Assembly: GCF_000204055.1 (NCBI RefSeq) | Contig: NW_006768853.1 | Coordinates: 82,177-146,176, forward strand | Origin: Melampsora larici-populina 98AG31 | Taxonomy: Eukaryota; Basidiomycota; Pucciniomycetes; Pucciniales; Melampsoraceae | Reading direction: 5' to 3' | DNA length: 64,000 bases | Shown: piece by piece, positions 33,256 to 42,668 of the stretch | Layout: each line of letters opens with the position of its first letter | Position numbering within the stretch: the stretch's first letter is position 1 | The notes under the pieces: generated by a model | What the model was told of the DNA's origin: nothing | What the model saw: the letters and a program-made list of their open reading frames with translations, nothing else | Databases searched by the model: none | Translations under genes and position numbers: made by a program

Positions 33256-34947
33256 ATGGTTCGAAGGTCAAATATACAGGTTAAGGAGGATGTCGCTCTC
33301 TTGAATCTGCCTCCAAACGCCATCCCGACTCCAGCTCAGATCCGAAAGTCAAAAGAGATGCGCAAAGAGATCGAATCAGGCTCTACTCCTGCCCAGCCAA
33401 CTCCTGCCCAGCCAACTACATCTAAGCCAACTAAATCCAAGCCGACTCCTGCCAAGCCAGCTATATCAAAAACTCCTGTACCTGCTAAGAGGACCGTGGC
33501 CAAACAGCCAGCCGGGGTTTCTTCTACTCTTCCTAAAGCGACTACTTCCAAAAAAGCGTCCAAATTACCTGAACCTGTCGAAGACGATGAAAAAACAGCC
33601 GAGAAACCTTACCACAATCCTCGCTTTGATCACAAGGATTTGGAGCGTTTAATCGAGGAGATTAGTAAGCCTAAAGTCAAAAATGCCCTTTTTGGATCGG
33701 GAAGCAAGCCAAGCCTCGGCCTCAGTCGAAATGGGGCATGGACTACAATTGCAAGTATGATGAATGTCTTTCATAACGATAACAATCGCACATCAACAAA
33801 AAGCTCTAATGAACAAATGAAATTGAAAGGGACTGATTTAATGAAAAGGTGGAGGGCGATAAAAGAGAGATATATGGCAGCAAAGAAACTTTTCAAAAGT
33901 ACAGGTGAAGGTCTTGAAGCAGGTGATGAAATGGACACCCTCAAAAAAAAGGCAGAAAAAATATGTCCTTGCTATGAACTTCTAGACGAACTCTATGGAC
34001 ACAAAGCCAACGTCAACCCACACGCCCTTTTGGATAGCATGAATCGAGTCGAAGGCGATATCGAGACGGATTCAGAAAACGATTCAGATGAAGATTCGGT
34101 TGTTATTGAAGGTACACAAGCAGCTAATCAGGTTGAAGATGACGTGATTGATCCTATTCTCAACTCACTTGCTGGTGATGATGTCGATTGGTCGGCCTTG
34201 ATTTCTGACGCCAACAAACAAATCAATATTGAAATCGATTCAAATGAATACTTGCAAGATCTCAGTGACAACGGGTTAGCTGAGAGTCTAGTCAATCCAA
34301 TCCTAGACAATACTGAAAACTCCCCCGAGTTTCCACCACTCCCTTCTCCAATTACTCTACCCGAAATTGACAATACCCCAATTGAACCCAATCAAACCTC
34401 TTCGACAAACAAAAAACGCAAGCCTTCAAATGCAGCCACTGACGATCGACCTGCCAAACCTTTGGCATCAATTGATGAATCTAATCAAAAACGCCGCAAA
34501 GGACCAGCAAGCTTTCTTATGGACGACCGCGACGATAAGAAGTATGCGTTCCTAGATTCAAAGTTTCAAGCCAAGAATGAGAATGATTTGAAAAAACTCG
34601 ACTCTGAAAATCAACGAGCTAAAGAATCACTGACCTGGGACAAGACCAAGTATGAGCGTGACGATGAGAATATGAAACGTCGTGAAGAGAGAAGTATGGA
34701 CACTGAATCAAAACGGACACTTATCGAAGAGAGACGAGTGCAGGTAGAAGCTGATAAGAATGAGAGAGAAATACTCTGGGCTCGTGAGAAGTTCAATTTA
34801 GAAACCTCTCAAGCAGCTGCAAGCAAACAGGCAGAAGCGAGTACTTTAGCATTGAGAACTCGTTTAGATGTTATGGAGACCTGTCGAAGGGATGGCATGT
34901 CTGTAGATGAAATCTCAGCGTACTTGAAGATAGTTTTTAATGAATGA
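33256..34947 (+). CDS. Myb/SANT-like, coiled-coil accessory protein of Harbinger (563 aa)
   Basis: Start chosen at the ATG 33256; the frame opens 33 nt earlier only with GTG. The N-terminus has Pro/Ala/Thr/Lys-rich repeats (TPAQPTPAQPTT, residues about 40-70). Residues about 119-250 form a helix-rich DNA-binding-type region (GAWTTIASMMNVF, LKGTDLMKRWRAIKERYMAAKKLF), as in the no-apical-meristem-associated or Myb-like proteins of this superfamily. Residues about 350-400 are acidic and Pro-rich, and the last about 100 residues are a strongly charged coiled coil. In Harbinger elements such a protein binds subterminal DNA and helps import the transposase. It lies tail to tail with the transposase, 265 nt apart. 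Confidence 0.85.
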   Translation: MVRRSNIQVKEDVALLNLPPNAIPTPAQIRKSKEMRKEIESGSTPAQPTPAQPTTSKPTKSKPTPAKPAISKTPVPAKRTVAKQPAGVSSTLPKATTSKKASKLPEPVEDDEKTAEKPYHNPRFDHKDLERLIEEISKPKVKNALFGSGSKPSLGLSRNGAWTTIASMMNVFHNDNNRTSTKSSNEQMKLKGTDLMKRWRAIKERYMAAKKLFKSTGEGLEAGDEMDTLKKKAEKICPCYELLDELYGHKANVNPHALLDSMNRVEGDIETDSENDSDEDSVVIEGTQAANQVEDDVIDPILNSLAGDDVDWSALISDANKQINIEIDSNEYLQDLSDNGLAESLVNPILDNTENSPEFPPLPSPITLPEIDNTPIEPNQTSSTNKKRKPSNAATDDRPAKPLASIDESNQKRRKGPASFLMDDRDDKKYAFLDSKFQAKNENDLKKLDSENQRAKESLTWDKTKYERDDENMKRREERSMDTESKRTLIEERRVQVEADKNEREILWAREKFNLETSQAAASKQAEASTLALRTRLDVMETCRRDGMSVDEISAYLKIVFNE

Positions 34948-34968
34948 AAATTCCTTTCTATTCAAATT

Positions 34969-35040
34969 GTCAAGTGTCTTATTAACCAAAATGTCAAATA
35001 TCTTATTAACCAAAATTCCAAGTATCTTATTAACCAAAAT
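34969..35040 (+). repeat. Three tandem 24-bp repeats
   Basis: Unit GTCAAGTGTCTTATTAACC plus AAAAT, three copies with few changes, in the shared 3' space between the two convergent Harbinger genes. It might belong to the terminator region. Confidence 0.85.
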
Positions 35041-35212
35041 GTCGAGTACTTTGTTTTGATCAGCTTATGTGTAATTTCAACTCTGTTCTGTTACATGAAA
35101 GGAACCCAGAATTTTCCCGTTTTTCAAGGTTTCTTGATTTCTTTCTTACAACCAAAAAAAAGGAAAAATTTGTAAAAAACAATTAAATCATGTATTTAAA
35201 GCAAAGAAGAAC

Positions 35213-36600
35213 CTATGCGTCTTCTTGAGCAAAATCTAAAGCAAAGTCTTGCACTAGCTCTCTGCGTAGACGACCGACCTCATTATCCCCAATTTCATTT
35301 ATTGCCAAAATCAAGTTATCCACGCCTTGATACATGTCATTTGCATAGTCATCAGCATATTCATCGTCCCATTGATCTCCCAGGGCAGCGAGTAGGTTGT
35401 GTAGGATAAAAGAGGCATGTATCCATCGAAGGATTGACTTCATGTGCTTGGGCTTGTCAAGTCGAAGCCGTAAGCATTGAAGTGAGGCCCAACGGCACTT
35501 CGAGATCCCGATGGTATGTTCGTTACGTATACGAGCTTGGGCAACAAGTGTGTTGAAGGCTTTGTTTTCCACGAGATTGGCTGCTTGACCTTTAAATGTA
35601 GAAACCACGGTGTTGCTGATTTTGTAGGCAGAATCGCCTAATATGTATTCACCTATGATCAACAATGAGTCAAAGGTTTGTCAATGAGACTTGTTCAAAA
35701 TTGAACACATAGGTTGAACTCACCTTCTGAAAACCAACGTTCTGGTTCAGTACAAAGTGTCATCATCGAAAAGCACTTGTAATCGTGACAGGATCCAGGC
35801 CATCCAGTGTAGAAAGCTGTGATACGGCGATCACAGTCACAGACGACTTGACAATTGATCGAGTAACGTTTTTTTCCATCGAAAAAGGTCTCGCCATCAA
35901 GACCTGGCCGTTGGTAGAGAGGGATGTTGGTTCCATCAACAAAACCCACACATCCTGGAAAGCCCTCTAATGCCATCACCGCGGAGATTTCTTCTCGTCT
36001 TTCCGGTCCAGGCCACTGTATATAGTGACTACTTGTGCTGATGATGGCGTGAATTACTCGTCGGGTACATTTGATAATAGTGCCCATCGATCTCTTGTAG
36101 TCTCTTCCCATCCGACGCACCGCACAACCATTTCCGTTACTGCCGAGGCGTTCAAGGGCAAGGGCTAGTTGAATGACCACTGGAGGCTGTGGGTTATTAC
36201 TGTTGGATATGAAGATGGGATGAGCAGAGATCCGATCGAGAACGGCGTAGAAGCCAGCATGTGAGGTTCGCATGCACTGTCGAAACTCGACCTCTCGATC
36301 TCGGAGAAGGTCATTGAGACTGAACTCCATCTCGTAAGGCATCTTCCATCGAGCATTGTGGTACCGTAAGCCTTCTAAGATTACTAACAACTCTCGAGCC
36401 TCGCCAGCTTCGTTGAACAAGATGTCAATAAGGTCACCGGTGTCTGGATCGTCTTCAAAAAGTATGTCGCCGACCGAAGGAAATATCTTTTCGCCCAAGA
36501 CCTGCTCTGCTAACCAATTGTCATCTTCATCAATATCCATCATTTCACAAAAGTTTTCAACCTCAGCCAGTGTCTTTTTCCGTTGAGATGTGCGGACCAT
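35213..36600 (-). CDS. PIF/Harbinger DDE transposase (438 aa), two exons
   Basis: Minus exons 36600-35724 and 35652-35213; the 71-nt intron (GTGAGT...ATAG) keeps frame and gives 438 residues. The DDE_Tnp_4-type catalytic core shows VGFVDGTNIPLYQRP (Asp about 221), YTGWPGSCHDYKC (Asp about 272) and ARIRNEHTIGISKCRW (Glu about 336). The N-terminal half (LRYHNARW, NDLLRDREVEFRQCMR) matches the helical region preceding the catalytic core in this family. The start is an ATG 291 nt inside the right end of the element. All three acidic residues are present, so an active enzyme is plausible. A scrap of the same N-terminal coding region is found in the MITE ending at 39185. Confidence 0.93.
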
Positions 36601-36915
36601 CTTATTTGATGTGTTGAAGATATGATTGATGAAATAAATTGAGATGGATTGTGATTGATTGATGTGGTAAAGAAGGAAACCAAAGGTTTGAAGTCAAATT
36701 GGCTTGACCCATCACAGATGATCTGGTGCAGCGCTGTCCGGATAGTGAAACGGACAAGTTTGCTCCTTTTACGCTCATATATTTTACAGCATCTTTTATG
36801 AGATCGGACAAATTTTTAAAAATCCACTGTTATAAAAAATTTGTCCGTTTTTTTACAATTTTCACAAAAATAATTTGAGTTGAAACCCCCTATTGTAGGT
36901 TCCCAGTCGACATCA

Positions 36916-37122
36916 TAGGGAGTTTCAAGTTTGTTTGTTTTCTGCGTATTTTTTGAAAGTTTGGTCAAGTTTTTTGTAAAAAAAACTGTGTAAAACCAAC
37001 ATATTTTTAATTTGGGACATCTAAAAAGGTGTCCCACTTGTAAAAAATTACGCATATTTTACAACAAAGGGCAAGTTGTTGTAGCATAAAACTACGTAAA
37101 AAAAGCTAACTTGAAACCCCCT
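36916..37122. mobile_element. Harbinger-derived MITE C (207 bp)
   Basis: It begins AGGGAGTTTCAAGTT 24 nt after the autonomous element and ends ACTTGAAACCCCCT. The centre has GGGACATCTAAAAAGG / GTGTCCC. Flanks CAT and AAT differ by one base, so the target duplication is imperfect. Confidence 0.8.
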
Positions 37123-37417
37123 AATACATAAGGAATTATGCCCTTTGATTATATCCATTTAAGGAATAAGGTGGAGTTGGCGTATCTGGTGTCATTGTCT
37201 GCAAGTCTTGCCAAAGCTGTCAAACACGCCACAGTTGCAGGCATTGCCTCACCCATTGGGGCAAAGATTGGGTCACAGCAAGAATGAGAGATGTGTTGAT
37301 GAGTGAGGTCTTGTGGGTTCTTCTGCAAGATTGGAGAGCGGAAGAGGTGAAACCCTGTATAGAATATCAGCTTAACACAAGCCCTTGAGAATGAATTGAA
37401 GTCTTTGAACAGGGGAT
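37123..37417. other. Spacer between MITE C and the duplicated host segment
   Basis: No gene seen. Confidence 0.4.
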
Positions 37418-37660
37418 CTAATAGCATGCGCTAAAGCGCTAATGAGCACAACCTCCTACAAGATACTCAACAATAGAGATGATGACCGATTAGTGGTTCA
37501 GACTGATGTTAGTTATATGTTATCACTAATAGATAACTGATCTTTGGTTCTACGAGATAAGATGAAAGATGTTCTCTTCCCAAAGATGGAATGTTATTCA
37601 CCTAATAGCATGCGCTAAAGCACTAATGAGCACAACCTCCTACAAGATACTCAACAATAG
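37418..37660 (+). repeat. Duplicated host segment, second copy split by the MITE nest
   Basis: CTAATAGCATGCGCTAAAGC through CTCAACAATAG occurs at 37418-37476 and again at 37602-37660. The phrase AATAGATAACTGATCTTTGG through AAAGATG occurs at about 37528-37571 and again at 39186-39229. The second copies of both blocks lie on either side of the insertion nest 37659-39185, so that nest entered the second copy of a tandem duplication. Confidence 0.75.
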
Positions 37661-37875
37661 GGGGTTTCAAGTCAGAAATATTTTGTGAAACTTTTTAAAA
37701 AACGGACAAGTTTTTTAAATTTTACGGTGGGTTTTTTTTCTGCAAATAAATGGTCAACACCATTTGGGACACCTAAAAAGGTGTCCCGATTTTTTTAAAT
37801 TTACGGTATATTTTGCAACATCGGACAACTTGTTGGACTGTAAAATACCGTAAATTTATTGACTTGAAACCCCCT
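37659..37875. mobile_element. Harbinger-derived MITE D (217 bp)
   Basis: Ends AGGGGGTTTCAAGTC and GACTTGAAACCCCCT. Direct repeat AAT at 37656-37658 and 37876-37878. Central GGGACACCTAAAAAGGTGTCCC-type palindrome. Confidence 0.85.
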
Positions 37876-37878
37876 AAT

Positions 37879-38133
37879 CGAAAAAACTTTTCCCAATTGC
37901 ATAAAATTCACACAAAGTTTTATGCAATTGGGAAAAGTTATACGTCATCCCAAATTTTTTTGAGCAGCAAATTTACGCAAATTTGCGTAAATTGACTGCT
38001 CAGAAGGAGATCCAAAAGAAATTTTTACAGTCCTCTTTTATGAATTGGGAAAAGTTTTTACAGCATGGTACCGTAAAAAACTTTCCCCAATTTTTTAACA
38101 AAAGGCTGCAAATATTTTGACTTGAGCCCCCTT
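37879..38133 (-). mobile_element. MITE E, left-truncated, inverted copy of MITE G
   Basis: Reverse complement of 38542-38822 over most of its length, sharing AAAACTTTTCCCAAT, ATTTACGCAAATTTG and GGGATGACGTATAAC blocks. The inner end ...ACTTGAGCCCCCTT is present; the outer terminus is missing where it meets MITE D. Confidence 0.75.
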
Positions 38134-38136
38134 AAT

Positions 38137-38538
38137 AGGGGGTGTCAAGTTCAATTTTTTTACGGAAAAAACTGTAAAAAACTTTCCCGTCGTAGCATAA
38201 ATTTACGTAAATTTTGCAAAAACGGGAAAGTTTTTTTGAATCCCGTTTTTGTAAAAACATAAACAGGTAAGTTTAAAACCCAAATTTAAAGACCTCACCT
38301 GGGCTGTTTCACTCTTGGAAAAAGGTGGAATAGAGAGTGGATGCAAGCGCAACCTTGCATCCTCTTACCAACAGTTTTCTCCTTGCCAAGCGGATAATTG
38401 AGGCAAAAAAGCCGAAAAGTCTTGATCATGGTTTACAAGTGATCATAAAAACTTGGCAAAGTTTTTTTACAGTCAAAACGTAAAAACTTTCCCGTGTTTA
38501 ATTTCTTTTGATGTAAAAATTTGAACTTGACACCCCTT
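38137..38538. mobile_element. MITE F (402 bp), inserted between E and G
   Basis: Ends AGGGGGTGTCAAGTTCAA and TTGAACTTGACACCCCTT; AAT on both sides (38134-38136, 38539-38541). The interior contains an inverted repeat around GATGCAAGC / CTTGCATC. No coding frame. Confidence 0.8.
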
Positions 38539-38541
38539 AAT

Positions 38542-38822
38542 AAGGGGGCTCAAGTCAAAATATTTGCCGCCTTTTCTTAAAAAATCGGGGAAAGTTTTTT
38601 ACGGTACCGTGCTGTAAAAACTTTTCCCAATTTGTAAAAAAGGACCAAAGAATTTCTTTCGGATCTGCTTCTGAGCAGTAAATTTACGCAAATTTGCTGC
38701 TTAAAAAAATTTGGGATGTCGTATAACATTTCCCAATTTCATAAAATTCACGCAAAATTTTATGAAATTGGGAAATGTTTTTTACGATAAAAGTAGTAAA
38801 ATTTTTTGACTTGAGCCCCCCT
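38542..38822 (+). mobile_element. MITE G (281 bp)
   Basis: Ends AAGGGGGCTCAAGTCAAAA and TTGACTTGAGCCCCCCT; AAT at 38539-38541 and 38823-38825. Arms fold on each other around AATTTCATAAAATTC-type palindromes. Confidence 0.8.
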
Positions 38823-38825
38823 AAT

Positions 38826-39185
38826 GTTATAAATTTCATGTAAAATAATTTTAAAACAGGAGACCTTTTTACATCTCCTGTTTTAAAATTAGCGTAAACA
38901 TACGCTTCTAAAAATCATTTGGTCAACCTTTTGACCTTTTCAATCATGGTATTGTCGACTTCATCAAACATGAGATTGGTCAAGAAGGCCATCTCGTCAT
39001 TGTCTTCAAAAGGAATGTTGCCAATTCTTGGAACAATACGTTCACCGCTTCAATTCTTTTTACAACTGTAATTATTCATAGTGCTTGGTTTTTACAAATG
39101 GTCAAATTTAAAATCTTACAGTGTTGTATAAAACTTTACTGAATTTTTAAAAAGTCTTATAAAAAATTTAAACTTGAAACCCCTT
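38826..39185 (-). mobile_element. Harbinger derivative H with transposase scrap
   Basis: The right end ...AAACTTGAAACCCCTT is followed by AAT; the left terminus is missing next to MITE G. It holds a GGAGACC...TCTCC hairpin and, on the minus strand at about 38935-39060, a coding scrap reading GERIVPRIGNIPFEDN then MAFLTNLMFDE. This parallels GEKIFPSVGDILFEDD / LIDILFNE in the N-terminus of the transposase at 35213-36600. It is an internally deleted relative of the autonomous element. Confidence 0.7.
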
Positions 39186-39188
39186 AAT

Positions 39189-39612
39189 AGATAACTGATC
39201 TTTGGTTCTACGAGATAAGATGAAAGATGCCATCAAGCAAAGAAAAAAAAACAAGTTGAAATAAGGCATCAATTATAATGCTAGATGTGATTGATAAAAA
39301 AGTAGAAATGAACTTACTTCTCTTCCCAAAGATGGGGAAAAGAGAAGTAAGTCGAGCAAGGAAAAGACAGCTTATAAGTAATCAATTCTTTACAACATAT
39401 TGGGGCAATTTGTTAATAGCGTAAGGCTCCTTTCACTCGCTAATGATTTTCATATTTGTCTCTCTTTGTATATCCAACTTTACTAGTAATTTTAACTACT
39501 TCTTCTTTATGCTGATTGCACACTTCAACAGCCCTCTCTGTGCAACCACATCCGTGTGCCTCCCAGAGGGGCTTGCACTAATTGCCCTAGCACAGACACT
39601 CCAACCCTTAAG
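39189..39612. other. Spacer, no gene seen
   Basis: Host-type sequence right of the MITE nest up to foldback copy 2. It includes an inverted pair TTACTTCTCTTCCC / GGGAAAAGAGAAGTAAG near 39315-39352. Confidence 0.4.
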
Positions 39613-40233
39613 CACAGTAAACATCATACATCATCCTCAAGTGGGAATGGGGAAATGAGTATTATTGTAGTTTGTCATAAAAACATCTATCACTGCACAC
39701 TTGAGCATAGCACTCCCCCTACATATGTGCAACAAGCTGACTAAATTGTTAGCTATCATGTACATACAGGTCTGCTCAGTTCCCTACTCATCTAAATAAG
39801 TCAATCACATGTGATACATCATGTAAATTTTTCCAGTTTGACAAAATTGTCCCAAAAATTGACTACATATACCGCCATAGCTAATCAGGCAATACTTGGA
39901 AAGCCATCAAACAGTAACAGAAAGGGTTTTACATGAATTTTAGTTGACCAAATTACACCAAAATATGGGTAAGTGTATGTAGTCAATTTTTGGAATGTGT
40001 TTGTCAAGCTGGAAAAAATTACAGAAGGTATTACATATGATATACTCATTCCAATGAGCCAATAGCTGAGCAGCTCTCTATGTACATGATAGCTCCCAAT
40101 TTTTCTATCATGCTGCACATATGTAGTGTGGGTGATATGGATCAGGTGTGCAGTGATATGTCTTTTCATGAAAAACTACAATTTTAATTATTTTCCCAAT
40201 CTCACTTGGGGATACTGTATCATGTTTACAGTG
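39613..40233. mobile_element. Foldback miniature element, copy 2 (621 bp)
   Basis: Ends CACAGTAAACATCATACA and (inverted) CACTGTAAACATGATACAG. The 3-bp direct repeat AAG flanks it (39610-39612, 40234-40236). Both arms share blocks with copy 1 at 7721-8344, such as AGCTATCATGTACATACAG and ATTGACTACATA. Nearly the whole element can form a hairpin. Termini and 3-bp duplication resemble CACTA elements, but no transposase links it to that group here. Confidence 0.85.
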
Positions 40234-40236
40234 AAG

Positions 40237-41700
40237 TACTCTTGAGTTGTTGTTTGATTTTTCCTGCTTTCTTTGCTGATAAACACCACTTAATTACCTT
40301 GCAGGAAATGTTGTTCAGCATAACTTTCTACACATGCTTGTAGCCTCATGTTGTTGGCACTTGGAGTGGTGCAACCAACCAAGTAGGTTAAACTTCTTAA
40401 CACCTGCCTGTGCTGTCTCTTCTTTGAATTCTAAGTTGTGTGCAGTGCAAATACAGCCTGTACACCCCTTTGCAAGTGAGACATAAAGCTTGGATACTTG
40501 TCTTGCAAACAGAATGATAGAGCATCATTTCCTGGTTGATTAATGGCCAAAGACATGTAGAAATCAATCCTGAACATAATTGCCTGCAAGTTAAAGTGGT
40601 ATTTATCAGCAAGGAAAGTGGGAAACAGCAAAAAACAACTTAAGAGGACTTTAGGATTGGAGTATCTGTACCAGAATTTGACAATTAGTCGCAAGCCCTT
40701 CTGCAAGGCGCGCAGGCATGGCCACCCACAGAGTGCTTGTGTTACGCTAAATGACATGCAACCTGCTGTGCACTAATCAGGAGTCATCAAGTGACAGTGG
40801 GAGCCTGGCCTATACTTTGGTGGAATGTGTTTAAGTAGTAACTTGAAGGCTTAGAGGTTAATCTGTTTGGAGGCAAGCCTTGAGATCTTTGAGAGTACAG
40901 GTGTGAGAGTCCCTAGAGCAAACAATACAGCCCTTGAATGTGGCAGATTGAAGCCTCTTGAAGCAGGTTGAAGCTAATACAAAAAAAGTGATGTACAACT
41001 CTCAAACCCCAATGGATATGGTTTTCATTGGATGGTTACATAGGGGCTTTCTAGGGTGAGTCCTCTCTGCTCAGTCCACACAAAGTTTCCAGCACACTAA
41101 TTTTCATGTGTGACAATTGAGCAGGTGCTCATGATACAACAACAGGTTCAGGATGACATGTCAACAGTGTGGGACTTGGAACATCACATATACGGTAAGT
41201 TCTCAGACAAGTAGTATTGCACAAAGAACCAACACCACTGAGTTTAAGTTGAGCCAAAATCTAGAGAACAGGGAGGAACAAAAATGCCTGGGCACTAGGA
41301 GTAAGCTTTTAGAAAAAAGAATAGCTTACAGGTGCCAAAGTGATGTAGCCACAACAAAAAATGTGCAAGCCGTCATGTTGTGTGTGACTTTCACTGCTGT
41401 GCTCTTTACCATATCCAAAATCTTAGATACCTCATTACCACCTACATTGAGGATGCTGGTTAACCTCTTGATAATCATACATATATTCTGAATGATCTCA
41501 AAGTCTGGCTCTTCCCACTTTTTGTTTTCGCTTTCAGAGAAAATTTAAAAGATACTTCTCCTAATAAGAAGTCTCACAATATTCAAGAACTTCTATCATA
41601 TTTATCCCATTGATAAAATATATATACTTTTTTTGCCTCACACCTCTCCCTTTTACATAACTTGTAATGCTTTGTAGGACATCCATATTTGATCTCTTTT
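40237..41700. other. Intergenic, no intact gene
   Basis: Short frames only. The right part may belong to the decayed copia element that follows, but I could not identify domains before 41701. Confidence 0.35.
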
Positions 41701-42190
41701 AATGCCTTTAACTATGTCAAAACATCTGTTCCCACAGGCAAACCAACCTCACTACAAATTGTTATGTATTGCCATTGCTGCCTTCTTTGGCTGGGAGGTC
41801 CTCTAGATGAATGCTGTTACCGCATTCCTCAACTCTGATTTGTTTGCAACCATCTATTTTGATTGACCCAAAGGATTCAAGCAGCCTGGTGAGGAAAAAA
41901 AGCCCTTTTACTTCTCAAATCCTTGTATGGCCTTAAAAAGGTTTCCAATGACTGGCAGGATGGCATTGAGGAGTTCCTTATTAGTGTGGGGTCTGTACAA
42001 TGTGAAGTGGATCACTTTATTTACATTTGATGTCAAGGTGATAGCTTCACCGTAGTTAATTTTCAGGTGGATGGAATGAACTTGCTATCACTGGCAATGA
42101 CAAACTAGACTTCAAAAACAAAATCTCCTCTCCCTGTGAAATGGAAGACTTGGTTGGAAAAGCAACGGGGTGGATCTTTGACAAAAAGTA
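41701..42190 (+). pseudogene. Copia-type reverse transcriptase remnant 1
   Basis: Frame-shifting pieces NYVKTSVPTGKPTSLQIV, AIAAFFGWEVL then MNAVTAFLNSDLF, PKGFKQPGEEKKPF, and SLYGLKK with WQDGIEEFL match the Ty1/copia reverse transcriptase core (AFLNxxL, PxGF, LYGLKQ). Stops and frameshifts interrupt every block. It ends in CEMEDL-like sequence that also occurs in copia polymerases. Confidence 0.75.
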
Positions 42191-42668
42191 ATGACTGTTT
42201 TTCCATCAGAAATTCCCCAATTCCATATGAGAAAGATATTGAATTAACTCAAGAACAACACAAAAAATTGTCTTCAGATTCCCTAAGCAAATTACTTAAC
42301 CTTGCTTAACATTGAAAAGGAAGTATAGAACACATAACCAACACTCTAAAACTGGGAGACTTTAAAGAATAGTTGAGACTTGATAAGCAGAATATGGCAG
42401 CTGACCACACACTCAATGGAGATGATTATTTGAAACTTCTTGATCCACCAAGATTGTACAGTTCCCTCCAAGTGATTCACGTAATCATTCAAGTTCTGCA
42501 GCTGCGGGGCCAGGTTTTGTCCAGAACCCAATGATTACGGTTCCTAGATGTGGGGACGGGTACACTGAAGCAATGAGGTCTAATGAATAACCAAATTGCA
42601 AAGAGGCATGTGATGTGGAGGTGAGCATTATGGACAGAATGTGTGTATGCCATATGGAAGGTCGTGGA

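Larger units (their letters stand above)
32584..36891. mobile_element. Complete two-gene PIF/Harbinger-like transposon (4.3 kb)
   Basis: Left end AGGGGGTTTCAACTCAAAT is repeated in inverse at the right end (ATTTGAGTTGAAACCCCCT); about 24 bp are perfect. The 3-bp direct repeat ATT flanks both sides (32581-32583 and 36892-36894). Inside are a plus-strand Myb/SANT-like gene and a minus-strand DDE transposase facing each other, the standard Harbinger pair. The left subterminal region (about 32682-32702) carries a GGGACACCTTTTTAGG hairpin also found in the surrounding MITEs. Both genes are open and the ends are intact, so it may be mobile. Confidence 0.9.

Noticed and set aside
36916..39185. CRISPR-like array, considered because of many short repeats
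   Set aside because: The repeats are inverted transposon ends with target duplications, irregular spacing and no spacer structure, and the DNA is eukaryotic.
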